Assembly: GCF_022539315.1 (NCBI RefSeq)
Contig: NC_066333.1
Span: 7,573,501 to 7,637,500 of the forward strand
Direction: 5' to 3'
DNA: 64,000 nt
Source: Serinus canaria
Taxonomy: Eukaryota > Chordata > Aves > Passeriformes > Fringillidae
The position numbers were made by a program, and so were the translations under genes. Within the stretch, counting starts at the first letter, position 1. Each line of letters starts with the position of its first letter. The notes under the pieces are model-generated. The model saw nothing but the letters and a program-made list of their open reading frames with translations, made no database searches and had not been told where the DNA came from. Positions 1-11,368 of this stretch are shown piece by piece.

Positions 1-1599
1 TATGGATCCCCTGCCAGGAGCAGAGGAGCTGGTGGTGCCACATGGGTGCAAGAGAGCAGGACTGGGGCACTTCAGGGTAATGCTCCCCAGTTTTGCAGCA
101 GTAGAAGAGGCCAGAGGGGGCTGCCCACCCTCAGGAGGGAATTTCCCAGAGGCAGAGTCACCTCTTCTCACACCAAGTCACTATTTTAAGGAATTTTCAT
201 TGTCAGGGAGCAGGAAATGACCAAGTGTTGGCATCTGCCATGACAAACCAGCATTTAGAAGTACTCCTGCCTCTCTGATGGCTCCTTTGCTGGCTTGACT
301 CCTGCTGTAAGTGGTGCACATGTTTTAAACCACTGGTGTGAATTGCTAAGGCAATGTCACTGGATTGGCAGCCCTGTTCTCCCTTTGCCCCATGGAGCAC
401 TTTGGATTGGGCTGGGGGAGCTGTGGCTTGCTGAGAGCAGAGGGACAAGGACACTCAGCTGCCATCAGGGGGGATCCTGTGAGCAGCCTTTGCTGTGGGG
501 CCTAGGCCTGATGCCATCCAAGCACTCCTGATCACTCTGCCAAGCAATCCAGGGTGACAAGATTCTAGGCCTGCAACATTAAGCTCACAGAGGCATCTCC
601 TCCAACTGGAAGCTTTTCCAGCCTTGGTAAGCCTTGATTCCAGTGTCACTAGTTGCTGTCACTGCTTGCTGAGGCAGTTGGGAAGGTGACAGGTGTGTGA
701 GTCCTCATCTCCCTCCCCACACAGAGCACAGCTTCCCTACAGAGCATCTCCCTTGAGACTTGCTCCTATTAAAATTCACATCATGCCGTTAGTGCTTCCT
801 GGGCTGGATCCCCGAGCCAAGGTTTTACAGCATGTGAAAGTTTAGAAACCCAAAAGAATGGGATGGGGAAGTGTTTCCCCTCCTCTCTGGCCATGCTTAC
901 TGCATCTGCTGGTTGTGGCATGAAAGAGAGACACTTGGAAGCTGCTCAGCAAGACAAGCACGCTCCCCTCCCTGTGCAACAACTGCTGTGCTGGACTAGA
1001 GGCCAGGATCACATCCAGAATGCTGAAGCATTGGTGAGAGGCAGGGCATTGCCCCTAACAGCGAAGGACACCCCATTTCTGTCCATGCAGCTGCAGAGAG
1101 AACAGACCAGAGAGCAGCAAATCACTGCTCAGGTGTTTTCTACAGAAAATCAGAGATTATATAAATTGCTGCAGCTCCACTTCCATAGTTCACAAGATAA
1201 AGCAGCTCTCTCAGGCTGCAGCAAGTCCCAGTGCTGTGTGTGTGTCTGATCAAAGAGGTGTGGGCAGGGCACATGTCTCCTCCCAAAGTGGAGACAAGTA
1301 CAGGCAGGAGGGACACTACCTGCTGACCCTGAGTGTTTCTGTGCAGGTGTGAATGGTTCAACCAGCATGAGCAGCAAGGAGAAGGGATCAGGGAGAGGCC
1401 TCTGCTTTGGGATCATGTGATTGGCATTCCAGGTTTCCATGTTTGCCCATGTCTGCACTGCTGCATGTGGGCGTGGGATGCAGTTGATCTTCTGGAGCAA
1501 GGCTCTGTGTGCTGGCTGGCTGTAGAAGCAGGGTGGGAGCACTGTGGGAAGAGAAGGGTAGGAAATGAATACATGTTGATGTCTGGTTTTATCCTTCAG
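1..1599 (+). other. DUSP15: DUSP15 upstream intron sequence, no exon recognised
   Basis: The first coding exon of DUSP15 in this window begins at 1600 in the middle of an Asp codon, so the preceding exons, which encode the N-terminal myristoylation Met-Gly start in the family, must lie to the left. I searched this stretch for the family's short N-terminal exons (a Leu-Tyr-Leu-Gly-Asn-Phe-like peptide) and found none. All open frames here are short and without homology that I recognise. I see no repeat element. It is most likely intron. Confidence 0.6.
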
Positions 1600-3874
1600 A
1601 TGCCAAAGACCTGGAGCAGCTAAGCAGGAACAAGATCACCCACATTGTTTCGATCCATGAATCCCCCCAGCCCTTGCTGAAGGTAGGGTCTTGCACCAGA
1701 TGTCACCCTAAAGATTTCTGCAGCTCCTTCCATGCCGCATCTTCCTTCCCCCTCTGAGGATCCCATGGCACATACACCTCTCCCTGGACCCTGATCCCAG
1801 AGAGGCTGGACGGCCCCCCGGCATGGGAAATTTGCTGTCTTGTGACTATAACCCGACCTTGAACACTGACAGGAAACAATTTCCAGCTCTCCAGACTCCT
1901 CTTGTTTCCCAGCCTCTCCCAAGAGCTGCTGGTGTCCCCTTGCTCTGCCCTTCACCCCAGGGAGAGTGTGGCCCTATGCAGGGGGGGTGCTGTGTGGGGG
2001 AAGCAAAACCCTGTAGGCAGCTGTGGGTGAGGAGCAAAAGCACTGCCAGCCCTGATCTGACCATGTATGACACCCTGGCTGCAGTGCCTGAGCTTCTCTT
2101 CCTATTCTGGCTTCCAGGACATTACCTACCTCCGCATCCCGCTGCCTGACACCCCTGAAGCCAACATGTGAGTATCCTGGGCACGGTGGAGACGTGCAGG
2201 GAGGCGGGAGGGTGACCAAGGGTGAGGACTCACAGCTTCTCAAGCCCTCCATGTGCTCCAACTCCCTTCAGCTCCTCAAACACAACAACCCACAGGCTGG
2301 AGATGTGATGCCACAGGGCAGGGGACCACCCCTGGACCCCAACAGCATCCCAGTTCAGTGACTGCTGTGAGGGTGTGAGCCTTGGGGTGAGGGGCAGCCA
2401 CTCCGCAGCACCCATGGAGAGGGGCAGCAAGCATCTCCCCAGGAAGTGTCTGGAGAGGGGAGAGCACATAAAGGGTATGGAAGCAGCCAAGGGCACAGGC
2501 GTGGCTGGAGATTTGAGCAGCCAGTGTCCCATTGCCCCAGCATGAGTCACACAAGTCACAGGGCAGCCCCGTGCATCCCCAGCACAGTGTCCCCTTCTGC
2601 GTCCCCAGCACAGAATGAGCTGGCAAATCCACCTTTCCTTGGGAACAAACAGCACTGGGCTGTTCAGGTCTCAGCAGTGACCGGCAGATCCCCTAAAACA
2701 ATTCAAACATACAGGACTGTTCTGCCTGCAGCTGAAAATGCTGTTCCACCCCTGAAGTTCTCATTCTGTCTGGTTTGTTTTTCCTGCTAGCAAGAGGCAC
2801 TTCAAGGAATGCATCAGTTTTATCCATCAGTGTCGCCTGCATGGAGGGAACTGCCTCGTCCACTGGTAATGCTTCCCCTGTGCCTGCTGCTGTGTCCCCC
2901 AGCTCAGCAGATACAGACCCCAGCCCCTCACTTCAGCTGCAACCCTTGATCAGAGCCAGCTTGTGCCAGAGGGCTCTGTGCCAGTGGACCCACCCAGGAT
3001 CCACCCTTGGCTGTGGCTTGTGACTCAAACCCAGCAGGATCCAGGCAGTCCTGGAGCCAGGGCAGCTTTTTGCTGCAGCTGAGTACATGGGATGAGCAGG
3101 GTTTGGGGCAGGCAGCCAGGCAGTGGCTGCTGCTCCCATTCTCTGTAGAGGAGTGGGTATTTATAGGCACTGATGGCCAGGACCTTGGAAGGTCTCAGGC
3201 CTCTGGGAGAGTAAGTCCTTGGAGAGGAAGAACTGAAATATCTGAGGCACAGGGGTGGAGGAAGAGGCAAGCATGGGGTCAGGGTGTGCCACTAACATCA
3301 GCCCTTCTGCACTTTCCCTTGCCAGCCTGGCTGGCATCTCCCGCAGTACCACCGTGGTCGTTGCCTACGTCATGGTTGTCACGGAGCTGAGCTGCCAGGA
3401 GGTGCTGGATGCCATCCGAACCATCCGGCCTGTGGCCAATCCCAACCCCGGCTTCAGGCAGCAGCTGTCTGAGTTCAGCGGCAGCGCAGCCCGCAAGGTG
3501 GGACCCGCCTCTGCCACCTGTGCCCTGCTCCGTGGCTGAGCCTGCCATGGGCCTCAGAGCAAGGACAGGTCCTGAGGGGACTTGGTTTCTTCCCTGCTTC
3601 CCTTGCTGGCAGGCTTGGACCTGCCCTTGTAAACCAGCACTATTTTTTACTTCTTCCCCAGGTCCGTAGGCACCTGAAGCAGAAGTATGGGATGTCCCCT
3701 TTCAATGATGAGGAAGAAATAAAGGCCTTGCTGCCAGTAGGGAGAGAAGGAACGTCCAGGACAGAGGGAGCTGTGCAAGGACTGGTCCCAAGAGCCAGAG
3801 ACATGAGGAGCACAAGTCCCTTCCTGCTGCGGGTGAAGAGGACTTTCTCCTGCATCCCGGCTTGTCTGAAGTGA
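1600..3874 (+). CDS. DUSP15: Dual specificity protein phosphatase 15, 3' part
   Basis: This is an atypical small dual-specificity phosphatase of the DUSP15/DUSP22 type, expected to dephosphorylate phospho-Tyr/Ser/Thr on membrane-anchored or cytosolic substrates. Exons are 1600-1682, 2118-2167, 2791-2865, 3326-3497 and 3662-3874, with consistent phases and GT-AG borders. They encode an opening DAKDLEQLSRNKITHIVS, then DITYLRIPLPDTPEAN, which carries the probable general-acid Asp, then the P-loop HCLAGISRST. The catalytic Cys codon is split by the intron at 2866-3325. The C-terminal exon reads VRRHLKQKYGMSPFNDEEE and ends in a basic tail, ACLK, before the stop. About 196 residues are visible; the N-terminal exons are outside the window. 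Reading through the 3498 donor would stop at 3539 and give a shorter alternative C-terminus. DUSP15 is preferred over DUSP22 because of the ISIHESPQPLL-type segment and the FOXS1/MYLK2/TPX2 neighbourhood. The catalytic residues look intact. Confidence 0.9.
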
Positions 3875-4562
3875 CCCAGGCCAAGGGAGAGCAGTGAGCA
3901 TCACCCAACAGCCTGGGAGAGATGAAGGAGATGCAACACAGTGGGACAGGGAGTACTGGGCAGGAACCTGCACAAATCCCAGCTCCTTCTTCTCTTCTGG
4001 GGTGGGAACGTGCCACCCTCTCTCTGGGCAGGTTTCATGGACACTGTTGGGCTTTGCAGCACGTGCTGGGCTCATCTTCACATCTGCTGTGCTGGGGACA
4101 CAGATCTCTGTCCCTGGGTCACTGCAGGCTCCTGCTTGGGGCGGAACACAGAGGGGGGTCTCTTCTGCCACAGGCCAGTACCCAGGTGTTGGCAGCAACA
4201 GCTTGAGCACTTGGGTACCCACTGCATGGCCTCAGGGTGCACAGGAGAGCTGGTGCTCCCCTCAGAGTAGTTTTCCCACCAGCAGCACAAGCTCCCAGCA
4301 TCCAGGTGGCTACAGAGCAGGGACACACCAGTGTGCCAGCAGGTAATGCCACCACACAGGCTTCCAGGCAAGGGTCCAGCTCCAGACTGGCCAAGCACAA
4401 GCCCTGAGCAAGCACTGTAGCTTTAGGAATCCATTGCACCCCATTCCCACCTATCCCAGGGCACAATCTGTAACAGGTGGGAACCAAGCATTTAACCTGG
4501 CCAGACCTCACTAGAGCAGAGCCTTAAGCCATTTTGCTTAAAGACTTTATATGTTCCCCAGT

Positions 4563-4568
4563 AATAAA
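4563..4568 (+). terminator. DUSP15: Candidate DUSP15 polyadenylation signal
   Basis: AATAAA lies about 690 bases after the DUSP15 stop and is the first canonical signal on this strand after the gene. The assignment rests on position only. Confidence 0.5.
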
Positions 4569-7439
4569 TACCCTTCTCTGTGGTCTGACTCTCCTGTGAT
4601 GGCCAGGTTGAAACGGGGATGCCAAGGGGGAAGGTCCCAGCATGGGACCAGTCTGGAGCTGCTGCTGGACACTCTGGAGTGGGCTGGGGACACTGGCATC
4701 CTGGAACGCGGCTCACCCTGCTGCCTTGTAGGAAGGTGACAAGGGAGGCCAGAAATGTGAGTGCCAGGGCAGGGCTCTTAGGGGACAAGATCTGCTCCAG
4801 GAGAGGTTGGGAGCAGCAGGTGGGAGCTCACCAGGAGCCTGTTTCACTTTAGCCTCTCCACTCACTGGATCCATGAGGTCCAGGAGTCTTCCAGCTCCTC
4901 CAGCTGCTGGGAGTGCTGGAGCCTGGCACCAGCTGAGTATCACAAGCCCCAGACCTGTCCCATTTACACCTTTTCCTGGAGCAGAGTCCCAGGTGGGAAA
5001 AATTCTGAGGATACCCAGCTGGGTCATCAGCATTGTCCCTGTTGGACTCAGAGCATGTTTCTGGGGTCCCCCTCATCCCTGCCTGCCCTCTTCTAGGGGG
5101 AAGGGATCCCCCAGGAGACAAAGCTTCAAGACCAAGGTTCCTTCCTGCTGCCAGCATCTGCCTGCTGAGCTGGGTGCTGCCTTGGGGTGACCCAGGCAGA
5201 CGGAGTTCTGCCCTCTCTGGGTAAATACCAAGCGAACTGAATAACCAGGGGTGCATCATCCTTCACTGCTCCTGCACCATCTGCCATGGGGTCCCACTCT
5301 CCTTCCAGTTCCTTCCAGGCTCCTCTACCCACTCCCTCGGCCCCAGGCCAGGCTTTCCAGCACCCTTTGACCTCCTCAGCACTCAGCAGGGTGGAAGCCC
5401 TGAAGCCCAGGATCACACATCTCGGCTGAATATGTGCCCCATGCAGAGCTGCACCCTCTCACACTGGGACACCTTGTGCCAAGGTGTTTGCACCCAGAGA
5501 TTCCCCTGTTCCCACTGTAAACCCCACAGGGCCCTCCAGCTCAGCTCCACAGCACAGCAGAACGTATTTATTTTGGCAGATCTGGTTTACACAGCTTGGA
5601 AAAACCCGGACAAGGGCAGGGTTAGCTACGAGTTAATGTTTGACTGCCTTTTGAAGCTCATTTTGGCATGAAAAGTTTAAGGGTTAAGCAGCTTCACCTT
5701 CCCCGGGAAGGGAGAAGCTGGGTGAGGAATACAGTGGGGAATGTGGCTCCTGAGCGTCCTCGCTGATGCCCGGGTAATTGGATCCCCCGGGTCCTGCGTC
5801 ACCGGGCGGCTGCCACACCACAAGAAATCCCCGGCCGGCTGGCCGATCAAACTGATCCCGGCGGGCTGGGGCTGACAAACGAGCCGGCGGCTGCGAATAT
5901 CTCCCGGCCTTGGATGTTATCAGCGAAGCCACTGAGAGGCCGCGCAGTGACTCCTTGCCACAGCGCAGCTTCCCAAGGCAGAAAGGGGAGATGTGGATTC
6001 TCTGTCAGTTCCCAGGCCCTTTTCCCAGAACGTGGTCCCACAGCTCGCCCAGATGGAGGGCACAGGTGGTGCCTGGGCTTCACTTTGAAACAAAAGGGTC
6101 GTGGGCAGGCTCAGTAAGGAGAGAAAACCCCTGCCAGTGGGGCTCGCTCGCACACCCCATGGGGCCCCCATGTGCCCTCTGTGCCACGTGGCTGTGCCCT
6201 GTCCTCACATCCTCTGGGAAAGCCCAGGGCTGGGCTCTCTGCCACTGATTATTCATTTGGAGACTTTGCAGCCCCAGTAGCTCTCAGGAACTTCGCTTCT
6301 CCTCTCGGCCGGAGGTGACTTTTTCTGACTCAGAGCAGGAAAGGAGACCTGGGTGACTGCAAAAGGAGACTTGGGGGGCAGCAGCCTGGCAGAGGAGCAG
6401 GGTTTCCCTGCACATCGACATGAAACTCTGCAGCAGTGATAGAGGAACCAACAGCAGTGTCACTCAGGGTGGCCTAGTGACTCAGCCTGTGCCCTGCTGG
6501 GGGCCAATGGGAAGCTAATGCAGGATGTGTCCCACCCTGGTCCTGGCAGCCCTTGGCACAGCTCACCCACCCTTCCCACCCGTTTCCCGTTCGACTCGGC
6601 ATTTAGAGCCCCACGAGGCAGACGTGAGCATTAGAGCAGAGGAGAGATTTGAGAGATGGGGACATGTGACTGTTCACACCACCCTGGAAACCCCGTGCTC
6701 TTCCCGCAGCTCCCTGCAGCTCCCCACACCCATGGAGTGAGCAGCTGGTCCCACGGGAGGACGCAGCCCCTGGAGCCGGGACGTGTCCGGCTGGGTCCCC
6801 AACGCAGGAAAGAAAGGGAGTAGGGTCCCTGGTCCCCTTCAGGGAGCATGTGGGAGACCTGACAGTTTTAGGGAAAGCATTTGGGAAAGGTGCAGAGAGT
6901 TCCGTGTGCCTTCTGGTGCCTTGTCCCCTCTCCCGTGGATGCAGTGTGCCTGCCCCCCTCCCGCGAGTGCAGGGCGCATGTGTTGAGAAATGCACCTCGT
7001 GCAGGTATCTCGGTATGTAAATTACCAGTGCGAGCTGCACATTGTGTTCTGAACGGCAGGAAGAGGCTGGAGCCCCAGGCAAGAGCCGGGAATGGGCGCC
7101 CACCCTCTGCCTAACAAAGGGCACTTCCCGGGGTGGGGGTCAATCACCCAGAGCCTCTGCAGGAGCCAGTGAACAACGGGAAGAGGCTAAAATCACCACT
7201 GGTGTACATGGGTGCACACATTGTGAGGATCTGAAACCTCGGGGATGCCTTTTTTGGGGGTCCCTCCCGGAGGCACCAGCTCCAGGTCTTCCCGTTGCTG
7301 TAACCGTCGATTACGACATCACTTTTTCCTGAACACGGATATTTGACGCTGCTGCGTGGGGAAAAGTGGAGCAGAGAAAAAAATTTAAGAACCGTCCCCC
7401 CCGTCCTTGGGGCAGCCAGAACCTGTGGCGTGCGCCAGG
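4569..7439. other. DUSP15-IRF10 intergenic region
   Basis: This is about 2.9 kb with no recognisable coding exon on either strand. The part from about 5700 to 6000 and the last few hundred bases before IRF10 are richer in CG dinucleotides. The latter is the probable IRF10 promoter. No transposable element was recognised. Confidence 0.5.
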
Positions 7440-7444
7440 AAAGG

Positions 7445-7475
7445 GAAAGTGAAAGCCGGAGCCGCTTTCGGTTTC
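7445..7475 (+). promoter_or_regulatory. IRF10: Two ISRE/IRF-element-like motifs in the IRF10 promoter or leader
   Basis: GAAAGTGAAAG at 7445-7455 matches the GAAANNGAAA core of interferon-stimulated response elements. A second copy lies on the opposite strand at 7466-7475 and reads GAAACCGAAA. They sit 15 to 45 bases upstream of the IRF10 start codon, so the transcription start must be very close to or within them. Interferon induction of IRF family genes through such sites is established for the family; that it happens here is inferred. Confidence 0.65.
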
Positions 7476-7489
7476 GCCGCCGGGCCGCG

Positions 7490-10185
7490 ATGGCGGAGCC
7501 GGGGGCGCCCATGCGGCTGAAGGAGTGGCTGATCGCGCAGATCGACAGCGGCCGGTACCCGGGGCTGCGCTGGGAGAACCGGCAGCGAACGCTCTTCCGC
7601 ATCCCCTGGAAGCACGCGGCCAAGCAGGATTACCGGCAGCAGGAGGATGCTGCGCTCTTCAAGGTACCCCGGGCTCCCCATGGTCCCACCCGGCCTTGGG
7701 AATGGCCACCGGGCTGCCTGGACGCTCCCGGGGCTCCCCATTGCCCGGGGCTCCCCAGTGCCCAGCTCCGTGCGCGCCGCGGCATCGCTCACCCAGCTCA
7801 CCTGTGCAGCCGAGTTCCATGTGCACCTCCAGGGCTCTCCATTACCTGGCTCTGTGCGCAGCGCTAGGATTTGGCTCTATGCACACCCCTGGCACACACC
7901 GCCCAGCTCCGTGCACTCTCCCGGGGCTGCCGGTGTGCTCCCCCGGCACCCCGCACCACCCGGCTCCCCATTGCCCCCCCCCTCCCCACGCTGCTGGACC
8001 CCCCTGGACAGCCGAGCCGGGGGTCAGGTTGTGACACCCCCTACAGCGCAGGGCACCCTCTATCCCTCAGGCTTGGGCCATCTACAAGGGGAAGTACCAC
8101 GAAGGGACGGACAAGGCCGACCCCTCCACCTGGAAGACGCGGCTGCGCTGCGCCCTCAACAAGAGCACCGACTTCCAGGAGGTGCCCGAGCGGAGCCAGC
8201 TGGACATCTCTGAGCCTTACAAGGTGTACCAGATCGTGACTGACAGAGCCTGTGATGCAGGTACGTCCCTGCTGTCCCTCCTCCTGTGGCAGATGTGGGG
8301 TTGGTACCTGAACCATGCCTGTATAAGCCCCCTGCCCCACAGACATTACCCTTCCTCCCCACTCCTTTTCCTCTCTGGGTGTCCTGGACAGCCAGCTGTC
8401 TTCCCTGGGACTGTTCCTGCCGTTTGCCAGGGGTTCACCCGTTCTTTCTTGCTCTCTGCAGAGGACAGTGACATACAGTCCGCAGGCAGTGAGGACCAGC
8501 AGGTGAGCCTGCCCTGTGCCATCCTGGCAGGGGAGAAGGTGGGACCCTCAAATCCCCCCCTCACCCATCAGCTGCTGCCCCGCTTGCACACTGCCAGCAT
8601 TTGTCCCATGGGGCCACACACTGCCAGAACCAGGCAGGAGATCTGCTGGCTTATGGGGTCCATGGTAGAGGAGGGAGCTTGCTCAGGAACCCCCACTGCC
8701 AGCTCAGCCCTCACCAAAGCTCCTCCCACCCCCAGGGCAGCACTGCAGGGAGTCCGAAGAAGGAGGAAAGCCCGAAGGACATGCTGGACAGTGCCCATGT
8801 CTCTCCACAGCCCTGGCTCTCTGGCCACCCAACAGAGCGAGGTGAGGAGTGTCCCTCTCGGTGGGATGGGGCTGGGGGCAGGAAGTGCTCACTTCTGCCC
8901 GGATCCTGCACTCCTCTCGCTCATGCAGGCAACCCCTGTGGGGATTGAGGTAGGGGCTGAGGACTCCCACTCTACCCCAGCAAAGCCATACACTTAGGGG
9001 ATATGATGAAGCCCAATAATGAGCAAACACAGTGGGAAGTGTGAGCCTAGGGTCTTGAGCCAGGGAGTGCCTGGGAGCCCTTGGGGTAATTGTCCATGTC
9101 CTTTTACCACTCATCTCTGCCCTGGTCCAGGGTGCCTTGTGAGGGGAATCTTCTATGGCTGGAACCCAACCCATGGCCAGCTTCTTCCCGGACCCCAGTC
9201 CTACCTCCCTGTGGAGGATGTCAACAATTCAGGTAGGAGCCATGCTGCAGGCAATGCCCTGGGTGGCCCCACCAGCCCAGATTGCCCATGAACTGACCCT
9301 CCCTTTGCCCCAGACTGCTGGCTGCACATCCGCCTGTACTACTGCGATGTGCTGGTGAAGGAGGTGACCACCCGCACGGCCGAGGGCTGCCGCATCACCA
9401 CCAGCGCCGTGCTGGCCGACAGCGAGCGCCTCTACGGCCCCTCCTGCATGGAGCAGATTCAGTTCCCCCCACCGCAGGTGCTCAGTGGCCATGGCCGCGT
9501 GGCCTGCATGACCAACGTGCTGGAGAGGCTCTTGCCCCACCTGGAGCGCGGGGTGCTGCTGTGGGTAGCACCTGAGGGGGTCTTCATGAAGCGCCAGTGC
9601 CAGGGCAGGGTATACTGGAATGGGCCGCTGGCCCCGCACAAGAACTGGCCCAACAAGCTGGAGAGGGAGAGGACTTACAAGCTGCTGGACACGCAGCAGT
9701 ACATACAGCGTAAGTTTCTTGGACACCCCGATCCCCTGGGGAGAGGGGCAGGTCCTGCCCTGCTGTGGCTGATGGGGGCTGTGAGGACCCCATGGGCCCT
9801 GACAGGGTTTGTGTCTTGCAGAGGTGCGGGACTACCTGAGCAACGGGCAGCTCCTGCCTCAGTACCAGATCTACCTGTGCTTCGGGGAGGAATACCCCAC
9901 CAGAGCTGGGCACCCCTTCCAGAAGCTCATCATGGCTCATGTGAGTTCCCACTGGGGCTGGTGACCCCTGAGCCAGGTGCAGGGACCATTGCAAGGCAGG
10001 GACATGAACCTGTGCCCATCCTCTGTCATTCTGTGCCTCTACAGGTGGAGCCGGTGTTTGCTCGGGAGCTCTTCCATCATGCCCAGCGCTTGAGGCCGAC
10101 CCTGCTCTGCAATTCCCCCCAGCCCTGTGCCCCTGGCACCTCCAGCCACGTCCTCCATGTCCTCAAACAGCTCTGCCAGCCCTGA
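7490..10185 (+). CDS. IRF10: Interferon regulatory factor 10
   Basis: This is a transcription factor of the interferon regulatory family that acts in the nucleus on ISRE sites. Eight coding exons with matching phases are seen: 7490-7663, 8071-8260, 8462-8502, 8736-8841, 9131-9232, 9314-9709, 9822-9940 and 10045-10185, giving 422 residues. The N-terminal DNA-binding domain keeps all five tryptophans of the IRF repeat (W13, W28, W40, W60, W79), with RLKEWLIAQIDSGRYPGL and STWKTRLRCALNKS. A variable Ser/Pro/Glu-rich linker follows. The IRF-association domain is encoded mainly by the 9314 exon (DCWLHIRLYYCDVLVKE) and continues through YQIYLCFGEE. The start has a GCGATGG context; Met8 is a second in-frame ATG. 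IRF10 is favoured over IRF4, 8 and 9 because of its place between DUSP15 and FOXS1 and its length close to chicken IRF10. The gene is lost in human and mouse. No frameshift or missing key residue was seen. Confidence 0.9.
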
Positions 10186-10482
10186 ACTAGGTGGGAGAAG
10201 AGAGCCCAGTTGCTGTGAAGTCTCAAAGTGGGAGGCTCTGAGCCCCATGGCTCCATTCTAGCTGCGTGTCCCAAGGCAGAGTGCTCAGGGTGCTCAGTGT
10301 GTGGGACCAGACAAGGACAGATGTTAGCTGGGTGGGCAGTGCTGCTGCCCCTGTGATTGCTGTATTTATTCCTCAGGAGTCTCCCAGGTGGGGTTTGTTG
10401 TGTGCCTATTCAGCAAGCCAGGGCAGACCTGGCTCTGTCCTTGCACCTTGCACTGCCAGGACTTGCTGTTGCAAACCTTAGA

Positions 10483-10488
10483 AATAAA
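10483..10488 (+). terminator. IRF10: IRF10 polyadenylation signal
   Basis: AATAAA lies 298 bases after the IRF10 stop codon and is followed by a GT-rich stretch, as expected for a cleavage site. Confidence 0.75.
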
Positions 10489-11368
10489 GGTTGTGTTTTC
10501 TTATGGGTGTTGGGGGCTGGCTCTGGGGTGGGGGCTGGTGCTGGTCCAAGCAGAGCACGGGTGGCTGGGGAAGCTGAGTCCAGACAGCCTCAGGTGAGCA
10601 AAGCCAGTTCAGCTCCAGCCACAGCGTGAGACAACCCCCTGTCCCACGTCACTGACTGTGACCTGTCCTGCCCCTTGTTCCAGCCCCTTGGCTGGGGTGA
10701 AGGCAGCAGCGAGGTGCCTGTTAGCTCCTCTGCTGACCTGGCAACACAGAAGGCTGTCCCAAAGGCAGTCACCACCTGTGTCTCAGTTTACACTCATAAA
10801 CGGTGTGATGGGGCTCCTGGGGCCTGTGCTGTGCCCAGAGGTTTGGGAACAATGCAGAGACTGGTCACAACGGAAAGACCTGGCACAGGATCCCACACAA
10901 GGCCGGGCTGGTGGCAGGGGCTGAGGCACTGGGGTGGGCAGGGGGCAGAGGGGCATCGGAGGGCAGGCAGCACCTCAGTCCTGCCAACATCCCTCACTCC
11001 AGGCCCAGCCAGAGCTCGGCTGATCACCGTGAGCAGGGCAGGATGAGAACCAGGTCGTGGGAACCTTCCGTGGGAAAGGGGGCTGGGGGAGCCGGGGGCT
11101 GTGCCCGCCTCTGCCCTGGGGAGGCCGCGGCCGTGCCAACCCCGGGGCCGCTGGCTGCTGGCCGCAGGTCTTGGCGGCGCATCCGTCTGTCTGTCCGCAG
11201 GGACCAGTGCTGGACGGCAGAGTCCTGCTCCGCCCTGGGCGGCCCCTCAGAGGAGGGGCCCGCCGCCCCCTCGCCGGCCGGCGGGTTTTAACGGGCCGTG
11301 CTGGGGCCGTGCGGCAGAGAGGAGCGGGATCAGCGGCAGAGCTGGAGCGGCGGGGGCCGGTAGGGAGG
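10489..11368. other. IRF10-FOXS1 spacer and FOXS1 promoter or 5' UTR
   Basis: This is about 880 bases. The first part shows no feature I can name. From about 11090 it becomes strongly G+C and CpG rich and is presumably the FOXS1 promoter and leader. An open frame runs in from 11057 in phase with FOXS1, but it lacks conserved protein sequence and is read as leader. Confidence 0.5.

Noticed and set aside
7525..8213. Overlapping frames across IRF10 intron 1
   Set aside because: They run through a clear GT-AG intron of IRF10 and encode Pro/Ala/Ser-rich text from repetitive CCCGGGGCTCCCC-type sequence.
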